DNA of 64,000 nucleotides from Lotus japonicus (Eukaryota; Streptophyta; Magnoliopsida; Fabales; Fabaceae). Position 1 is the stretch's first letter, and every line of letters starts with the position of its first letter. Under the pieces are notes generated by a model. That model was not told the origin of the DNA, ran no database searches, and saw only the letters and a list, made by a program, of their open reading frames with translations. Shown piece by piece: positions 10,975-21,560 of the stretch. Where the stretch lies: assembly GCF_012489685.1 (NCBI RefSeq), contig NC_080045.1, positions 7,073,001-7,137,000 of the forward strand, given 5' to 3'. A program made the position numbers and the translations under genes.

Positions 10975-12061
10975 GAAGCCAGGAATGCCTCTCTTGCAGT
11001 TGGGATGTGCCCACAAAGCCAATGGGAGAAAGTTACCAAGGGTTCTAGGGCTAGATCAATGTCTCCTTTTGACCACAAGTTCCTAGACATAAGGACTGCT
11101 GGTGCAACACTGGAAAATTTTAAGGTGTCCACTGATGAAGGTAAAAAGCTCATGGTTGTATTTAACACTAATGAGTTACAGTTTCTTGAAGTTCCATTAA
11201 TTTCTCTAAAAACGGTGATGACCAGCACTAAAACCTTTTCCCTCCTTTGCAGAATTTTTTGCTTATCGCATTGTATTGTTAGTATTGGGTATTATTCTCA
11301 TGACCACAACATCCTTTGTCCGCAAATCATTAGTATTTTATTATAGCAGTGCAATGGCAATTGGGATAACTCTTGTGGTACTGATTGTTCTATATCAAGT
11401 AACTTTTTTTTTTATTCTTCAAGTTTTGAAATTTGGAATGTTCAATGTTCAACTGTAGGCAGTGTTATCAAATATCCGCCATGGCGCCATGGCCGTTTTT
11501 TGGCTTTCCGCAATGGCTGATATCCTGCCATATGGCTGCCATATTCCGTCTTTAATTGTCGTGTGTGGCGGGATTTTGGCTTCCTGCCATCTGCAATTAA
11601 CAACACTCACTATAGGTGCTGTTTATGATGAGTTTGCAATCAACCAAACCTTCAACTCCAACTCTTCATCTTAAGAAAACTATTCTTATGCCTTTTTGTA
11701 GATTATTGTATTGGAAACAGGTTTTGGGCTTTTATTCATCTGCAATGATATCTGATTGTTGTGGAATTTTTTTTGTTGACTTCAACATGGAATTCACTGC
11801 TTCTAATTTACAGGGCATGAAACTTCTTCCAACTGGTCAGAAGAGTTCCCTTGCTATATTTTTTTATATTCATATGCTGTAAGTTTAACCTCAACACACT
11901 TCTCTCCAATCTTACTAATTTATAATGAATGTGGATTATATATTTTCAACCATTACTTTAATCAGGTTGGTTTCGGTGGTTTTCTCCTCCGTTATGTCCT
12001 GACTTAATTCGTTTAGTACTTACGGAGCTAGGAATTGATCAAGACATGTATAATCCTGCAT
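10975..12061 (+). pseudogene. Captured four-exon fragment of a NEMP (DUF2215) nuclear-envelope protein gene
   Basis: Exons are 10975-11140, 11253-11398, 11814-11878 and 11966-12061, each bordered by AG and GT. They encode NASLAVGMCPQSQWEKV and SPFDHKFLDIRTAGATLENF, then a hydrophobic block (YRIVLLVLGIILMTTTSF, SLVFYYSSAMAIG) with two membrane segments. GMKLLPTGQKSSLAIF and VGFGGFLLRY then ELGIDQDMYNP follow. This is the middle of the plant NEMP/TMEM194 family of integral nuclear-envelope proteins. The family's signal peptide region and C-terminal membrane helices are missing. A one-base loss after GFLLRYV (about 11998) and an odd exon 3 to exon 4 junction break the frame, so it is a non-functional captured copy. 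Confidence 0.8.
11460..11608. mobile_element. hAT-like MITE in a NEMP-fragment intron
   Basis: The ends CAGTGTTATCAAAT and GAGTGTTGTTAATT (right end reverse-complemented) are imperfect inverted repeats. The 8-bp flanks ACTGTAGG and ACTATAGG differ by one base, as for an old hAT insertion. The interior has short GCCATGGC / GGCTGCCATA palindromes. Confidence 0.5.
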
Positions 12062-12905
12062 GTAAGTCACCTCCATGCTTACTGCTTATTTGGTTAGACA
12101 TCTATGCTGCTTATTAATTTTTTTCTCCTTTATTTATGTGTATTCTGAATTCTGGTTCTTTTGGATGGACAACTTCTTTAGTTCTTTTTGTCTGTAAATT
12201 TGAATGATTTGCTATGAAAGAATGTATTGCCTAAAATAAAATGGTCCTTAAAAATGATTTTTGTAAGGTTTCCAGTTCTGCATTTTTGTGAGTTTATGTA
12301 AAAAGGAAAAGCCATTGAAGAATGAAAGCCCCAACCTTAACTTCTCATATAATGACATGAATTGTAGATTAATTAATTTTGTTAATACTAGGGTGTTCCT
12401 TGGCATTGATGTCTTAGATTGCAGTTGTGCATTGTAAAAGAGGTTTGCCATGTTTGGTGTCCTTGGAAAAAGGCATGCAGCAAGGCAACAATGAGTGTAG
12501 AAGGAGGGGACTAGAAAGACTTAAAAACTAGGAATGTTAAGATCAATTTTGTGAACTTGGAATTACTGTCAGCCTAATTTTGTCTAGGTCTTTCAAAAAT
12601 TTGAAAAGATAAAAGGAAGCAAAAAAGAATGAAGGTGCTCTTTTCTCTTTTATTTACTTATTGAACCTTCTATCCCACATTGGCAAATCATTCTCTCTAA
12701 GACTCACGCTGGAAAAATCATGCACTTTCACCCCCTCCCCCTTCCCTCTCCTCAATAAATAATTGATTTTAAAATCCAAAGGAAGGGGAAGAAGAATTTT
12801 TGGATTTTGTGCTAAGTGTAGAACCTTTGTTAGTTTAGAAAAATTCTTTGTGCCAAGAAAGAACTATGTGTTGCTCTTTAAGGTTGTATTGTGAGTGCAT
12901 GTGAG
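12062..12905. other. Helitron interior, intron-like
   Basis: T-rich sequence following the last recognisable NEMP exon; no further exons recognised. Confidence 0.4.
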
Positions 12906-12978
12906 CAGTGGCGGAGCCAGGATTTTTGTGGAGCCTGGGCAAAGTCAAGCCTAAGTCTAACTGGACAGTTGCGATAGT

Positions 12979-13218
12979 CAGGGGCGGACCTATGTTGTGG
13001 TGAGGGGGTTCATCTGAACCCCCTGAACCAAAAAAATTGCACTTAATTTCCTTTATAAATTTTTTTTGAACCCCTGCAAATTTTAAATTATACTAGTAGA
13101 CTAAGTTTTGCACCTATTTGCACCAAAGACCCACCTATTTGCACAACTATGACTTGTATAATTTATCATGATAAATTATGATGAACCCCCTAACTTCGGG
13201 GTCCTGGATCCGCCACTG
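12979..13218. mobile_element. hAT MITE nested in the hAT element
   Basis: 240 bp with ends CAGGGGCGGACC and CAGTGGCGGATCC (right end reverse-complemented), flanked by the perfect 8-bp duplication GCGATAGT at 12971-12978 and 13219-13226. The arms pair as GGGGGTTCATC / GATGAACCCCC. Confidence 0.9.
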
Positions 13219-13347
13219 GCGATAGTAGATACAGGTGACTGAAAGCAACGACATGATTCTAAGAAGTAAGGTTGATAGAATCGCGATTCTACATAAAAGC
13301 GGAGTGGAGGTGCAGAATCGTATAAACGTAACATGGACATTACGATT

Positions 13348-13352
13348 CTATG

Positions 13353-13384
<32 letters not shown>

Positions 13385-13394
13385 AATATATTAT
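13348..13394. repeat. (TA)n/AAATATAT microsatellite
   Basis: An imperfect TA-repeat tract inside the hAT element. Confidence 0.85.
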
Positions 13395-13679
13395 ATGCAT
13401 ACAAATTCATATATACATTATAAAATACCATAACATAAATACTAACAACCACTTTAATGGACTTGCATAATCCACAATATTCTCATTAATAAATTTATCA
13501 ATTTCACAATAGTATATAGTTTTTAAAATTGTAATCATGTCAATAAATAATTTTAAAATTGATTTATAATAATATAGCAATTTGATATAATTATAAATAA
13601 GATCTTGAAGTTTATGATTTTATTTAATCACAGAAGTTAAAAAAATTGATTGACTCAAACTCAACTCATTCTAGGAAGG

Positions 13680-14060
13680 CCTACAATCGTCTAAATCCAA
13701 CTCTTTAACCTTCCCCTCTCTTAAAACTTTCTACTGCACCCACACCCTAGAACTAGACAGAGAGAGAAAGAAAGACAGAAAGTAAAACCCACGGGACCAC
13801 ATAGTCTTCTTCCTCATTTACTTTTCACTTTCTCCCACCCACAACAACACCCACTTCCAGAACCATGCCCTTCTCTCAAATTTCATCATCAACCAAACCT
13901 TCATTACAAGCAAATCACCATTCACAAATCTTTTTCCCTTCACCACTCCTTTCAATTATTTCCCCCCACCCTCGAATCTCATCTTAGATTTGAGAAAACC
14001 CCAAATTTATTGTCTAAGCTTCGAGAATGACAGCAATGGTTGCCCAGGTTACCCCCTTTT
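13680..14060 (+). other. Captured host 5' UTR-like segment with start codon
   Basis: A C/T-rich segment with CACCC and TTCATCATCAACC motifs and a GA-rich patch, ending in an ATG (14027) that opens MTAMVAQVTP before losing coding character. Its composition differs from the A/T-rich arms of the hAT element around it. It may be the leader and first codons of a host gene taken up by the element; the gene is not recognised. Confidence 0.3.
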
Positions 14061-14168
14061 TTTTCTCCAAAAGAGGTCTTGCATCCCAAAGTAAAAAATT
14101 ATTTTTGGCCACAAAGCCTGGGCATGTGCCCAGGGTGGCCGGGCGCTAGATTCGCCCATGCATGTGAG

Positions 14169-14860
14169 ACCTGGTACCCCAAACTTTCTTGCACAGTGCA
14201 TGTGAGTGCATGTTTGTGATTGGTTAAAGGCTTTTGTTTCATTTTTTCTTTCAAGTTTGAGTCAATTTTCATTTAGTTTCAATTTTAGTTTTATCTCATT
14301 TTTACTACATGGCAGTGTTCATGGGAGCATTTTTTATTTTTTGGGAGAATTTAAGAGCCAATAGTAATCAAGAAGTTTATGTATAAGCTATTCAAATGTT
14401 GTGTTTACATGATGTATTTTTTTGGTGTGATTTCCAATATAAGTTCCTTATCAATTGGAATTGAAGTCTTTGATTGTAAGTTTACTTATATGGGTGACAT
14501 ATTTTGTTTTCTTTTACCTATCTTTGTCCGAACAATCAACTAGAAAGCATCTAAGAACCCTTAGTAATGTGAGTATATTGGACTATAGGTTCTTCTATAA
14601 TTGGGGATTTCTATATCTCCTTATGCACAATGTTATATCGAATATTGAGAAGAAAATTGATCAGAAAGTGACTGAACTACAAAATAGATAAGTTACTGCA
14701 CTTCAGTTAGAGGATAAAGTGAGATCTTAAAATGATTTGATGTCTGCTATAGATCAATGTGTGTAGTGTGTGATTCTGTGTTTTAGAGAAGTAAATATGT
14801 AATATGTATTATATTTTTATAAATGAGAACTGGCAACGTTTCTGAAACTTAATGGTGTAT
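14169..14860. other. Helitron interior, A/T-rich
   Basis: Holds a 78-codon hydrophobic open frame at 14455-14691 without a recognised family; probably non-coding. Confidence 0.35.
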
Positions 14861-14865
14861 TGCAG

Positions 14866-14962
14866 AAATTGACGCTCTAATGCATGAACTTGATGAGGAA
14901 GAGATGCAAATGGATGAATTAGCAAAGAGGACTATAGAGAAGTTGAAAGAATCCACTCTTTG
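14866..14962 (+). pseudogene. Possible captured exon, acidic helical
   Basis: After an acceptor-like TATTGCAG (ending at 14865) the sequence reads EIDALMHELDEEEMQMDELA, then KRTIEKLKESTL and a stop. It is strongly helical and charged, unlike its surroundings, so it may be another captured exon. Source gene not recognised. Confidence 0.3.
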
Positions 14963-15731
14963 AGATGTTGATGCTGCTAAACCTGTTGAAAATGACTCAT
15001 GACAAACTGCAGCGGTTAAACGTGATGAAAATATTTATACATATATAGAATAGTTGGTTGGTTGTCTCATACAACTATTGGTAGATAGGGATAATGAGTA
15101 ATCGCTTTAGTGTGATGGTTTTAGATGATCATATGTGAGGGAATTTGATAAAGGGATATTTGAAGGAAGGTGATCATGAAAAGGCTACATCTTCTCATTT
15201 GACACTGAGCAGTAGAAAACAAAAGACTTTGACTTGATATTCATGCTATGAATAATATTGTTAAACGACATTTCACGTTAAAAAGTGAAGTTAGACCTGT
15301 CTTTTGCATTTCGATGCATGTAGGCTCATTTGCAAGCTCATGGAATAATGTTTTGTTGACACTTATCCACATCCACCTTAGATATATAAGAAGAGAAAAT
15401 CGAGAAATGTGTGGAAATGAGATAGGAAAGAAAGTGAGATATGAATAAATCATTACTCTTGGATATGTGTATAGATATTTTCTTTTAGTTTCAAATATCC
15501 CCCTCATAGTCTAATATATTATTACATTTCAGCCAACTTTTCATTTTTTACTGTAAAGATTGCGCTAAAGTATAAGTCGATAGGGGTTAAACACAATTAA
15601 CATTTGAAACTCATATAATTCATATGTATAAGAAAGATAAAACATTTAAACATAAACATAAGATAATAACGACATATAAGTGGTTGACTAATTAAAATTG
15701 TATATCTTAAAAAATACTTCATTGTATTATT

Positions 15732-15734
<3 letters not shown>

Positions 15735-15779
<45 letters not shown>
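15735..15779. repeat. (AT)n microsatellite
   Basis: About 45 bp of perfect AT dinucleotide near the 3' end of the Helitron. Confidence 0.97.
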
Positions 15780-15781
<2 letters not shown>

Positions 15782-15826
15782 AATTCTGAATAATTGTAGT
15801 TAGCAGTGAAGTTCGTGAAAAATTAT

Positions 15827-15861
15827 CCGTGCATCGCACGGACAAACGGGTATAATCCTAG
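15827..15861 (+). other. Helitron 3' terminus (hairpin plus CTAG)
   Basis: Stem CCGTGC/GCACGG with a 3-nt loop ATC, then a spacer and CTAG. The next base, T15862, is host DNA. Confidence 0.88.
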
Positions 15862-16140
15862 TTAGACTAAGTCATGCTTAGAATTTTGGGCACATGAAAT
15901 TAAAGTGCGAATCAAATTTGTATGAATGTGTGTTGAAGTCTTTTACTAGGACTAGAGGTGTGCGCAATTATTGGTTATAGGACTTAATTGTTAGGGTTAG
16001 AAATATGCTCATGTATGTTTCTATAAACCATATTCCTCGCGAGCATAATATAGTGGCTAATTTTTTGACTCGTCCAACAGTTGGAGGTGATTCTTCTTTG
16101 CACATTAGGAAGTTCTTCCTTCCAATATGATGTCTCTTTT
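15862..16140 (+). pseudogene. LINE remnant, part 2 (rest of RNase H domain)
   Basis: Continues the element interrupted at 8566. It reads KLKCESNLYECVLKSFT, then VRNYWL and INHIPREHNIVANFLTR, the carboxyl half of the RNase H-like domain of plant LINEs, including the HxxREHNxVAD-type end motif (here HIPREHNIVAN). In-frame TAG replaces Trp near the start, and another stop follows NYWL. Confidence 0.75.
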
Positions 16141-18320
16141 ATTTCTAAAGTTGCTTGAGAATTCTTATTTCTTGTTTTTATTTGCTTAGGTAGCGTTTGT
16201 TAGACATGTGAGAATAGAACAAAACATAACATATGAGTTCTCTTATGTGTTTGTCATATTTATATATATATGTAAAGCTCACTTGAGCTATAACTATTCA
16301 ATGCATTAAAGAATGAAAGTTAAACAAATTTCTATTCAACTTTCAATACACATCCACTTATTATTAATTATTACTTAGTGATTTTTAAACTTTTCAATTT
16401 CTCATATTTTAAATTAAATATTAATATTATTTTAATTTTAATTATTAATTACTACATGAGGGAAATTTTAAGTAATAATAATAACTTAAATTGACTAACT
16501 TTACATTAATAAAAATATTGGATTTATTTATGCTTCCTAAATTTGTTTATTTCTGCTTCCTAAAAAAAAATATTAGATAGTTAATAGTAATTTTTTATAC
16601 TTCTTTTTAATTGTAAAAATTTCTAATTTGTTATATATTAAAATTAAAATTAATTTTTATAATAATTATTCATCATAGGTTGAGGAATTTTAAAAAAATA
16701 ATAAATAAAACTTATTACTATTTTTTACACTACCTACTAAAATATAAAAATTACTTTGAACCTTTGTATTAAGATTTTCCTTACAAAAACTAATATTTAA
16801 AAAAAAATTAGTCATAGTCATTTTTTTTAATTTAATTAAATATATCAAGCAGTAAAATCTTCCTACATTTGCATTAAAATAAAGGAAGCAATAGCAAATT
16901 TCTTTGTAATTATTATACTAAATAATAAAATAAAAAACTGAAAGAAATGATATTGTCAAAAGTAATTCAACTACCTAAATTGAATAATAATATTCATAAG
17001 CTTAAAAATTGACTTGAATTTTGCATTAGGAAAAAATAACTAAAATTGAAGTTGATTAATGACAAAATAATGTGGCAATAAATAATTTAGATAAAATTGG
17101 ATTGGGGTATCGGATTTGGAGATTGAAAAACCGATCAATCCGAACCAACCCAATGAATTAAGAATTTTTTTACATTAAGCTCAAACACTTTCAGCCCATT
17201 ATATTACATATTTATATTTGTATTAGAGATGTTAGTTTTATTTATATTCTATGGATTATGTATTTATCGAATGTTCTGTTCTTTAAAAATGTTAGATTTT
17301 TCTATATTTTTTTATAATTTTTCACATTTTTAGAATAATTTTCGTGCATATTTTCAAATAAATTTTTTTCTTTTCAAATCTGGCCATTCGAACCGAACCA
17401 ATCCGTTTGAGATCGGGTTGGTTTGGTTCGGGTTTAGAAGGAAAAACCATGAAATTCGAACCAACCCAAACCGAACATGTTTGATTGGTTCGGACATTTA
17501 AACACTCTAAATCCGATCAAATCTGGTCCGATTACACCCCTAATATTTATTGTAAGTCTTTTTTTGGAAATGATTGAAATGTTGAACACAATTATTATTA
17601 TTTATTTTAAAATAAAAAATATTTTAATATTTATGTAATAATTTAAACTATAATCATTATTATTTAATGTAAAAAATGTTGTAAAGAAACTCGTGCAACA
17701 CATATATGTAAAGCACACTTGAATCATTATATTAAATAATACATTAGTAAAAATTATATACTCATAATATTAAAATTGTGAAAAGCTTTGTATCAAACAC
17801 TTATCTTACTATTTCTATCTTAATTATTTTTGTCTTTTTAAGCTACACTAGGCAATGAAGCTCAACAAAAGGCTATTTAACTTAGTATTTCCTAAGAGCT
17901 TTCATAACCTGCATTATGTAAAAAAGGCTATTTAATATATGTAAAAAGGCTCCAACGAAGACAAGGATTCACCATGTATTAAACATTTATGAAACAAAAG
18001 CTATCAAATTAAAGGCCGTAACCGAAAGATATAAAGGATACATTTTCTAGAACATGATGTGAACAATGAACCATTTTGTAACTAAGGCTATTCAACTTAA
18101 TAATTAAAGGATGTACATTTCTAGAACACAAAATCTGAATCATTTCCTAATAGTTTTCGTAATTAAGGCTATTCATCTATTAAAAAAATAACCTTCATTA
18201 TATCATTATCTGGCAGTACTGCTACTTCAAAAACTGATTAAAATTGCTTAATGTTTAAAGACTATTCAGCTACCTACATTAAATATAAAAAATACCATGT
18301 ACTAAATTAAACTATGTATC
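16141..18320. other. Very A/T-rich intergenic DNA with transposon debris
   Basis: No genes. About 17385-17545 has GGTTCGG/CCGAACC inverted motifs ending in ACACCCCTA, the look of a hAT-type end, but no matching left end was found. Related sentences around 17880-18190 (AAGGCTATTCAACTTAA, TTTCTAGAACA) recur as imperfect direct repeats and may be Helitron promoter DNA. Confidence 0.4.
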
Positions 18321-18884
18321 TATTGTACATCTCTATATAAACAAATCACTCACACACTCAAGTCATACAAATCTTAGACTTCATTAGAGAATGACAAAAA
18401 ATTGAAAATTGTCACTAGCTATTTCAACAAGTATGTCACTTTTTAATACATTAGTTGATTGAAATTGAGAAGGTTTTGATCAAGAATGGTAAGTAGTATC
18501 TTATTGACTTTAATGGAATGCCATTGCCAGAAAACGTATGCATAGAAAACGTATGCATAGAAGCCTTGGACAATAGACTTATTAGAGAAGAGTTTAATTA
18601 TAATATTCACGAATTAGAAGAGAGGCATGAAAGATGTCACCAATTACTGAATAAGCAGCAAAGAGAAAGATACAATCATGTTATACTATAGGAGAATCAT
18701 TGCAAGGCTGGGGGCAGTGAAAAAAATCGTGTTTGCTAATGCTTCATCAGGTAATAAACTACTTTAGAGTCTATCTTATGCTTTTCTATACTATTTTGTT
18801 CAATCAATTGAATCATCCTTACATATACTACACCTGCTAAATTTAAGTATCACAAACCCGTGCGTTCACGGGTTTAATTTCTAG
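18320..18884 (+). mobile_element. Helitron remnant with 3' terminus
   Basis: The 3' end has hairpin CCCGTGCGTTCACGGG (18857-18872) followed by TTTAATTT and CTAG (18881-18884), then T. A TATA-like CTCTATATAAAC at 18331 resembles the TATATAAAC promoter of the larger Helitron at 30970. Between them lies a helicase remnant. The true 5' end was not found; TC at 18330 is possible but weak. Confidence 0.6.
18461..18691 (+). pseudogene. Helitron helicase remnant (region before Walker A)
   Basis: Reads EIEKVLIKNGK, a stop, then LIDFNGMPLPEN, NRLIREEFNYNIHELEERHE and NKQQRERYNHVI. This is the stretch preceding the Walker A motif in plant Helitron PIF1-like helicases; compare the intact version near 46900-47150. 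A duplicated 15-bp unit encodes ENVCI twice. Stops at both ends and loss of the rest make it a pseudogene. Confidence 0.65.
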
Positions 18885-19500
18885 TTTTAAAGATGAAACG
18901 GAACAAGACCTGTCTGTGAAAAATGATGGAGCGGAAGGGAAAAGAGCATACCACTCTCTTAAAAACTTTACATGATAAAAATTCACCTAATTATTTATTT
19001 TTCAAATCTTTTACTTCCAAACAATTTAAACCACTTCTTAAAGGTAAAAATCACTTATTATATTTGTAAATACACGTAAATTGTCACATTAACCCAATTA
19101 CACTAGGAATCTTTCAATTACTAGTAATCAATTACATAATTTTGACTTTCAAAAATAAGAAATACATAATTTTGACTAACTTTTAATATTTTTTCTCGCG
19201 TGCTAGCTAGACAATTATTATTAATATTTTTTTAATGATAATGCACCTACATTAAGTCTTAAAATATATATTTTAGCAATCCACTAATTTTTTTAAATAA
19301 ATAATATTTATCTTGAAAAAAAATATTTAACGCTAATCACATGATCACGTCAAAAAATTCTCAATGAGTTTAATTACAATGCATTTCTAGTCTAAATATT
19401 TTTACACAATAATTTAATTAAATTCATGTATTTACTATATTATAATTAATTTTGAACTTAAAAACATTTAAAATGAAAAATGGGGAGATTTTTTTTTGAC
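18885..19500. other. A/T-rich intergenic DNA
   Basis: No features recognised. Confidence 0.5.
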
Positions 19501-20214
19501 GGGAAAAATGGGGAAATTTGCAAAACGGCGATGCATAGTTCCAAATTAGAAGGGTTTTTGAGCTTCCCTGCTTCCACGAGTAAACCATGACTAATCGCAG
19601 CAGGTTGTGGTGGTCTCCAGGTAGCTTCGATTGCTCAACGTTCCCTTCCTTGATTTATTGTGTTATTTTTCATCTTTTAACTCCAATCACTGGATCAGGT
19701 ACCTTGCATTTGATTCTCAGTATGTGTTGAAATGACAAAGATCGACTAACTGTACACCAACTGTTTGATGAAATGCCAAGCATTTATGCAGTATTTAGTT
19801 GTTTGTTCTTTGCTTGTAAATTTTAATCCTGTACATTTCCGATTCTAGGAACAAGTCTGAAGTGGTGGTTTTTCTCTTTATTAATGCTAACTTACATATT
19901 TGCTTGGATAATAGTTTCAGGGTGAAATTTTGTTTGATGAATTGGTTTTTTGGCCATTGAACTTATCTATATGTTCTCAAGTCTTGATTAGCCTTAAAGG
20001 TTTGGCTAGTTCTCTTGATAGTGAACTCGATTTAAACATGTTCATCTATTATATTCATTATCAAACTTGTTTTGACTTTAAGCTATGGTTTAACTTGTTT
20101 TGAAAGATCTTGGGCATGACACAGGGATTAAATCTTATTTTTGGATGTGACTTGTTCACTTGTGTTTTTTTAGCTGCCACTGGTGTTGTTATTCATGTGG
20201 CAGTCTTTGTTTTG

Positions 20215-20330
20215 CTTTGGTTCCTTACCTTTGAGTTGGATTTTCCTAGGTGATATATAGGCATATGTTAGTTGATCCATGGACTACAGAATCATGTGGG
20301 TTTGATTTCGTGACAATGGAGACTGTTGAC
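20215..20330 (+). repeat. Partial duplication, copy 1
   Basis: Shares TTGGTTCCTTACCTTTGAG, GGATTTTCCTA and TGGGTTTGATTTCGTGACAA with 21462-21540, but with about 45 extra bases between the blocks. This suggests a deletion in copy 2 or independent splicing-like loss. Confidence 0.7.
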
Positions 20331-21461
20331 GATGCTGATCGATGTCTTAAGTATCTGATATTCTGATTCACTGTGTACTTGAAGGGCGTGTTATCACCGT
20401 GGAGAAGGTATACCTTTTGAGTAAAGTCTGATTTTGGGACTTGAATTTTCAATTGTTTTAATTTTTCTTCAAATCCAATGCATGGAAGATATATGGATGA
20501 TTTGCTCTTTATGTTCGACAGTGTTTTGAAATTTTTGTGCTTCTTTCCATTTGAAGTTCCTGTGCCAGCAGGGCAGCTGCGTGAAGCAACTCATCATCAA
20601 ACTCTCAAATGACAACTAAACAAACAAATCAAATACAACAGTATCAGATCATTGGGGTTGTATGGCCTGCATTTCCCTCTTTTTTCCCGCACTTATATCT
20701 TATTATTCATCTCCCTGAATATTAATGGTTCTTAAGTTAAGATTAAATACCTTATCTGACAATTGTAGTGTTAAACATGTTATTTTGATTTTTATATTAG
20801 TAGTATTATTGCTTACAGACCTATGCTCTATCCTCAAGCTATTGTAAGTCTTTCTTCTTTATATGTCTGTGTGGTATATTATTCTACAAGACATGTTATT
20901 TAGTTTGGTAGTTTTTTCCCTTTTAACTAATTGCTATAAATATGAACTTGGAAATGATACGGACACTGACCTGACCATTTTCTATTCACTTTTTCCCTTT
21001 TTAACCATTTTCGTCATTGGTTTTTCTTATGTGGAAATGCATTTCTGATTTCTTAGTGAACTAGCTCAGTTGAGGAAACATAGTTTCTTAAAACTATCAT
21101 GTCGAAGTATTTTTTTCCTAAGAATATACATTGTAAAATCCATCAGTATCAAAGAAAGTGAGTATAAATGATGCTTCATGAAATGGGAAGCAGATATTTG
21201 TTGCAGGTACATAGTCCCTACTTGTATTTATTTCTTGTTCCATATTGATAACATTGTGAGTTGAACGCTAACCTCTACATTGAAGGAGTGCTTACCCGAG
21301 GGAGTTTCCTAGGAGGCTCTACTGCGGTTTGGTGCCCTTATTGCAGTGGCTGGTATTTGAATCGATATTGTCTCATTTCTAGGTTCAGTCAAACTATGGT
21401 CAAGGTATTTACCTATTCTATTGGAAAGTTTTCAATCACATTTGGTATTGTGTTTATGATG

Positions 21462-21545
21462 CTTTGGTTCCTTACCTTTGAGTTGGATTTTCCTATGGGT
21501 TTGATTTCGTGACAATGGAGATTGTTGATGATGCTGATTGATGTC
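21462..21545 (+). repeat. Partial duplication, copy 2
   Basis: The partner of 20215-20330, about 1.2 kb downstream, in the same orientation. Confidence 0.7.
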
Positions 21546-21560
21546 CTAAGTATCTAACCT

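Larger units (their letters stand above)
12906..14160. mobile_element. hAT-type non-autonomous element with captured DNA
   Basis: Left end CAGTGGCGGAGCCAGG, right end (reverse complement) CATGGGCGAATCTAGCG, and a perfect 8-bp duplication CATGTGAG at 12898-12905 and 14161-14168, as hAT transposases make. Subterminal AGCCTGGGCA motifs lie in both arms. The interior holds a second hAT MITE, an AT microsatellite, and a C-rich stretch (about 13680-14060) that looks like a host 5' UTR and start codon. Confidence 0.8.
8567..15861 (+). mobile_element. Non-autonomous Helitron carrying a NEMP gene fragment
   Basis: The 5' end is TCTACTACTTC directly after an A. The 3' end is the hairpin CCGTGCATCGCACGG (15827-15841) followed 16 nt later by CTAG (15858-15861) and then T. 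These are the 5'-TC, hairpin and CTRR-3' features of Helitrons, which insert between A and T without a target duplication. Independent proof comes from the host: joining 8566 to 15862 continues the LINE RNase H frame (AEVPAVKI then RLSHA, followed by a stop in place of Trp and NFGHMKLKCES). No Rep/helicase is encoded. The 7295 bp hold exons of a NEMP gene and later hAT insertions. Confidence 0.88.
19540..21560 (+). pseudogene. Decayed SR45a/TRA2-like RRM gene copy
   Basis: The exon at about 20250-20410 reads LVDPWTTESCGFDFVTMET, then VDDADRCLKYL, and after a frameshift VLEGRVITVEK before a GT. This is the second half of the RRM of plant SR45a/TRA2-type splicing factors, where the family has RESRGFGF in RNP1; here it is TESCGFDF. 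A second, shorter copy (GFDFVTMEIVDDAD, then a stop) lies at 21498-21560, and its upstream flank repeats that of the first (TTGGTTCCTTACCTTTGAG at about 20218 and 21464). An ATG at 19587 with intron-like DNA after it may be the old first exon. No intact reading frame remains. Confidence 0.6.

Noticed and set aside
10792..11346. 184-codon ORF across the NEMP region
   Set aside because: Reads through intron sequence; only the part 10975-11140 is exonic.
15953..17545. Possible hAT element between TAGAGGTGTGCG and ACACCCCTA
   Set aside because: The left end is inside the LINE RNase H frame and the flanks do not match, so the ends do not pair.
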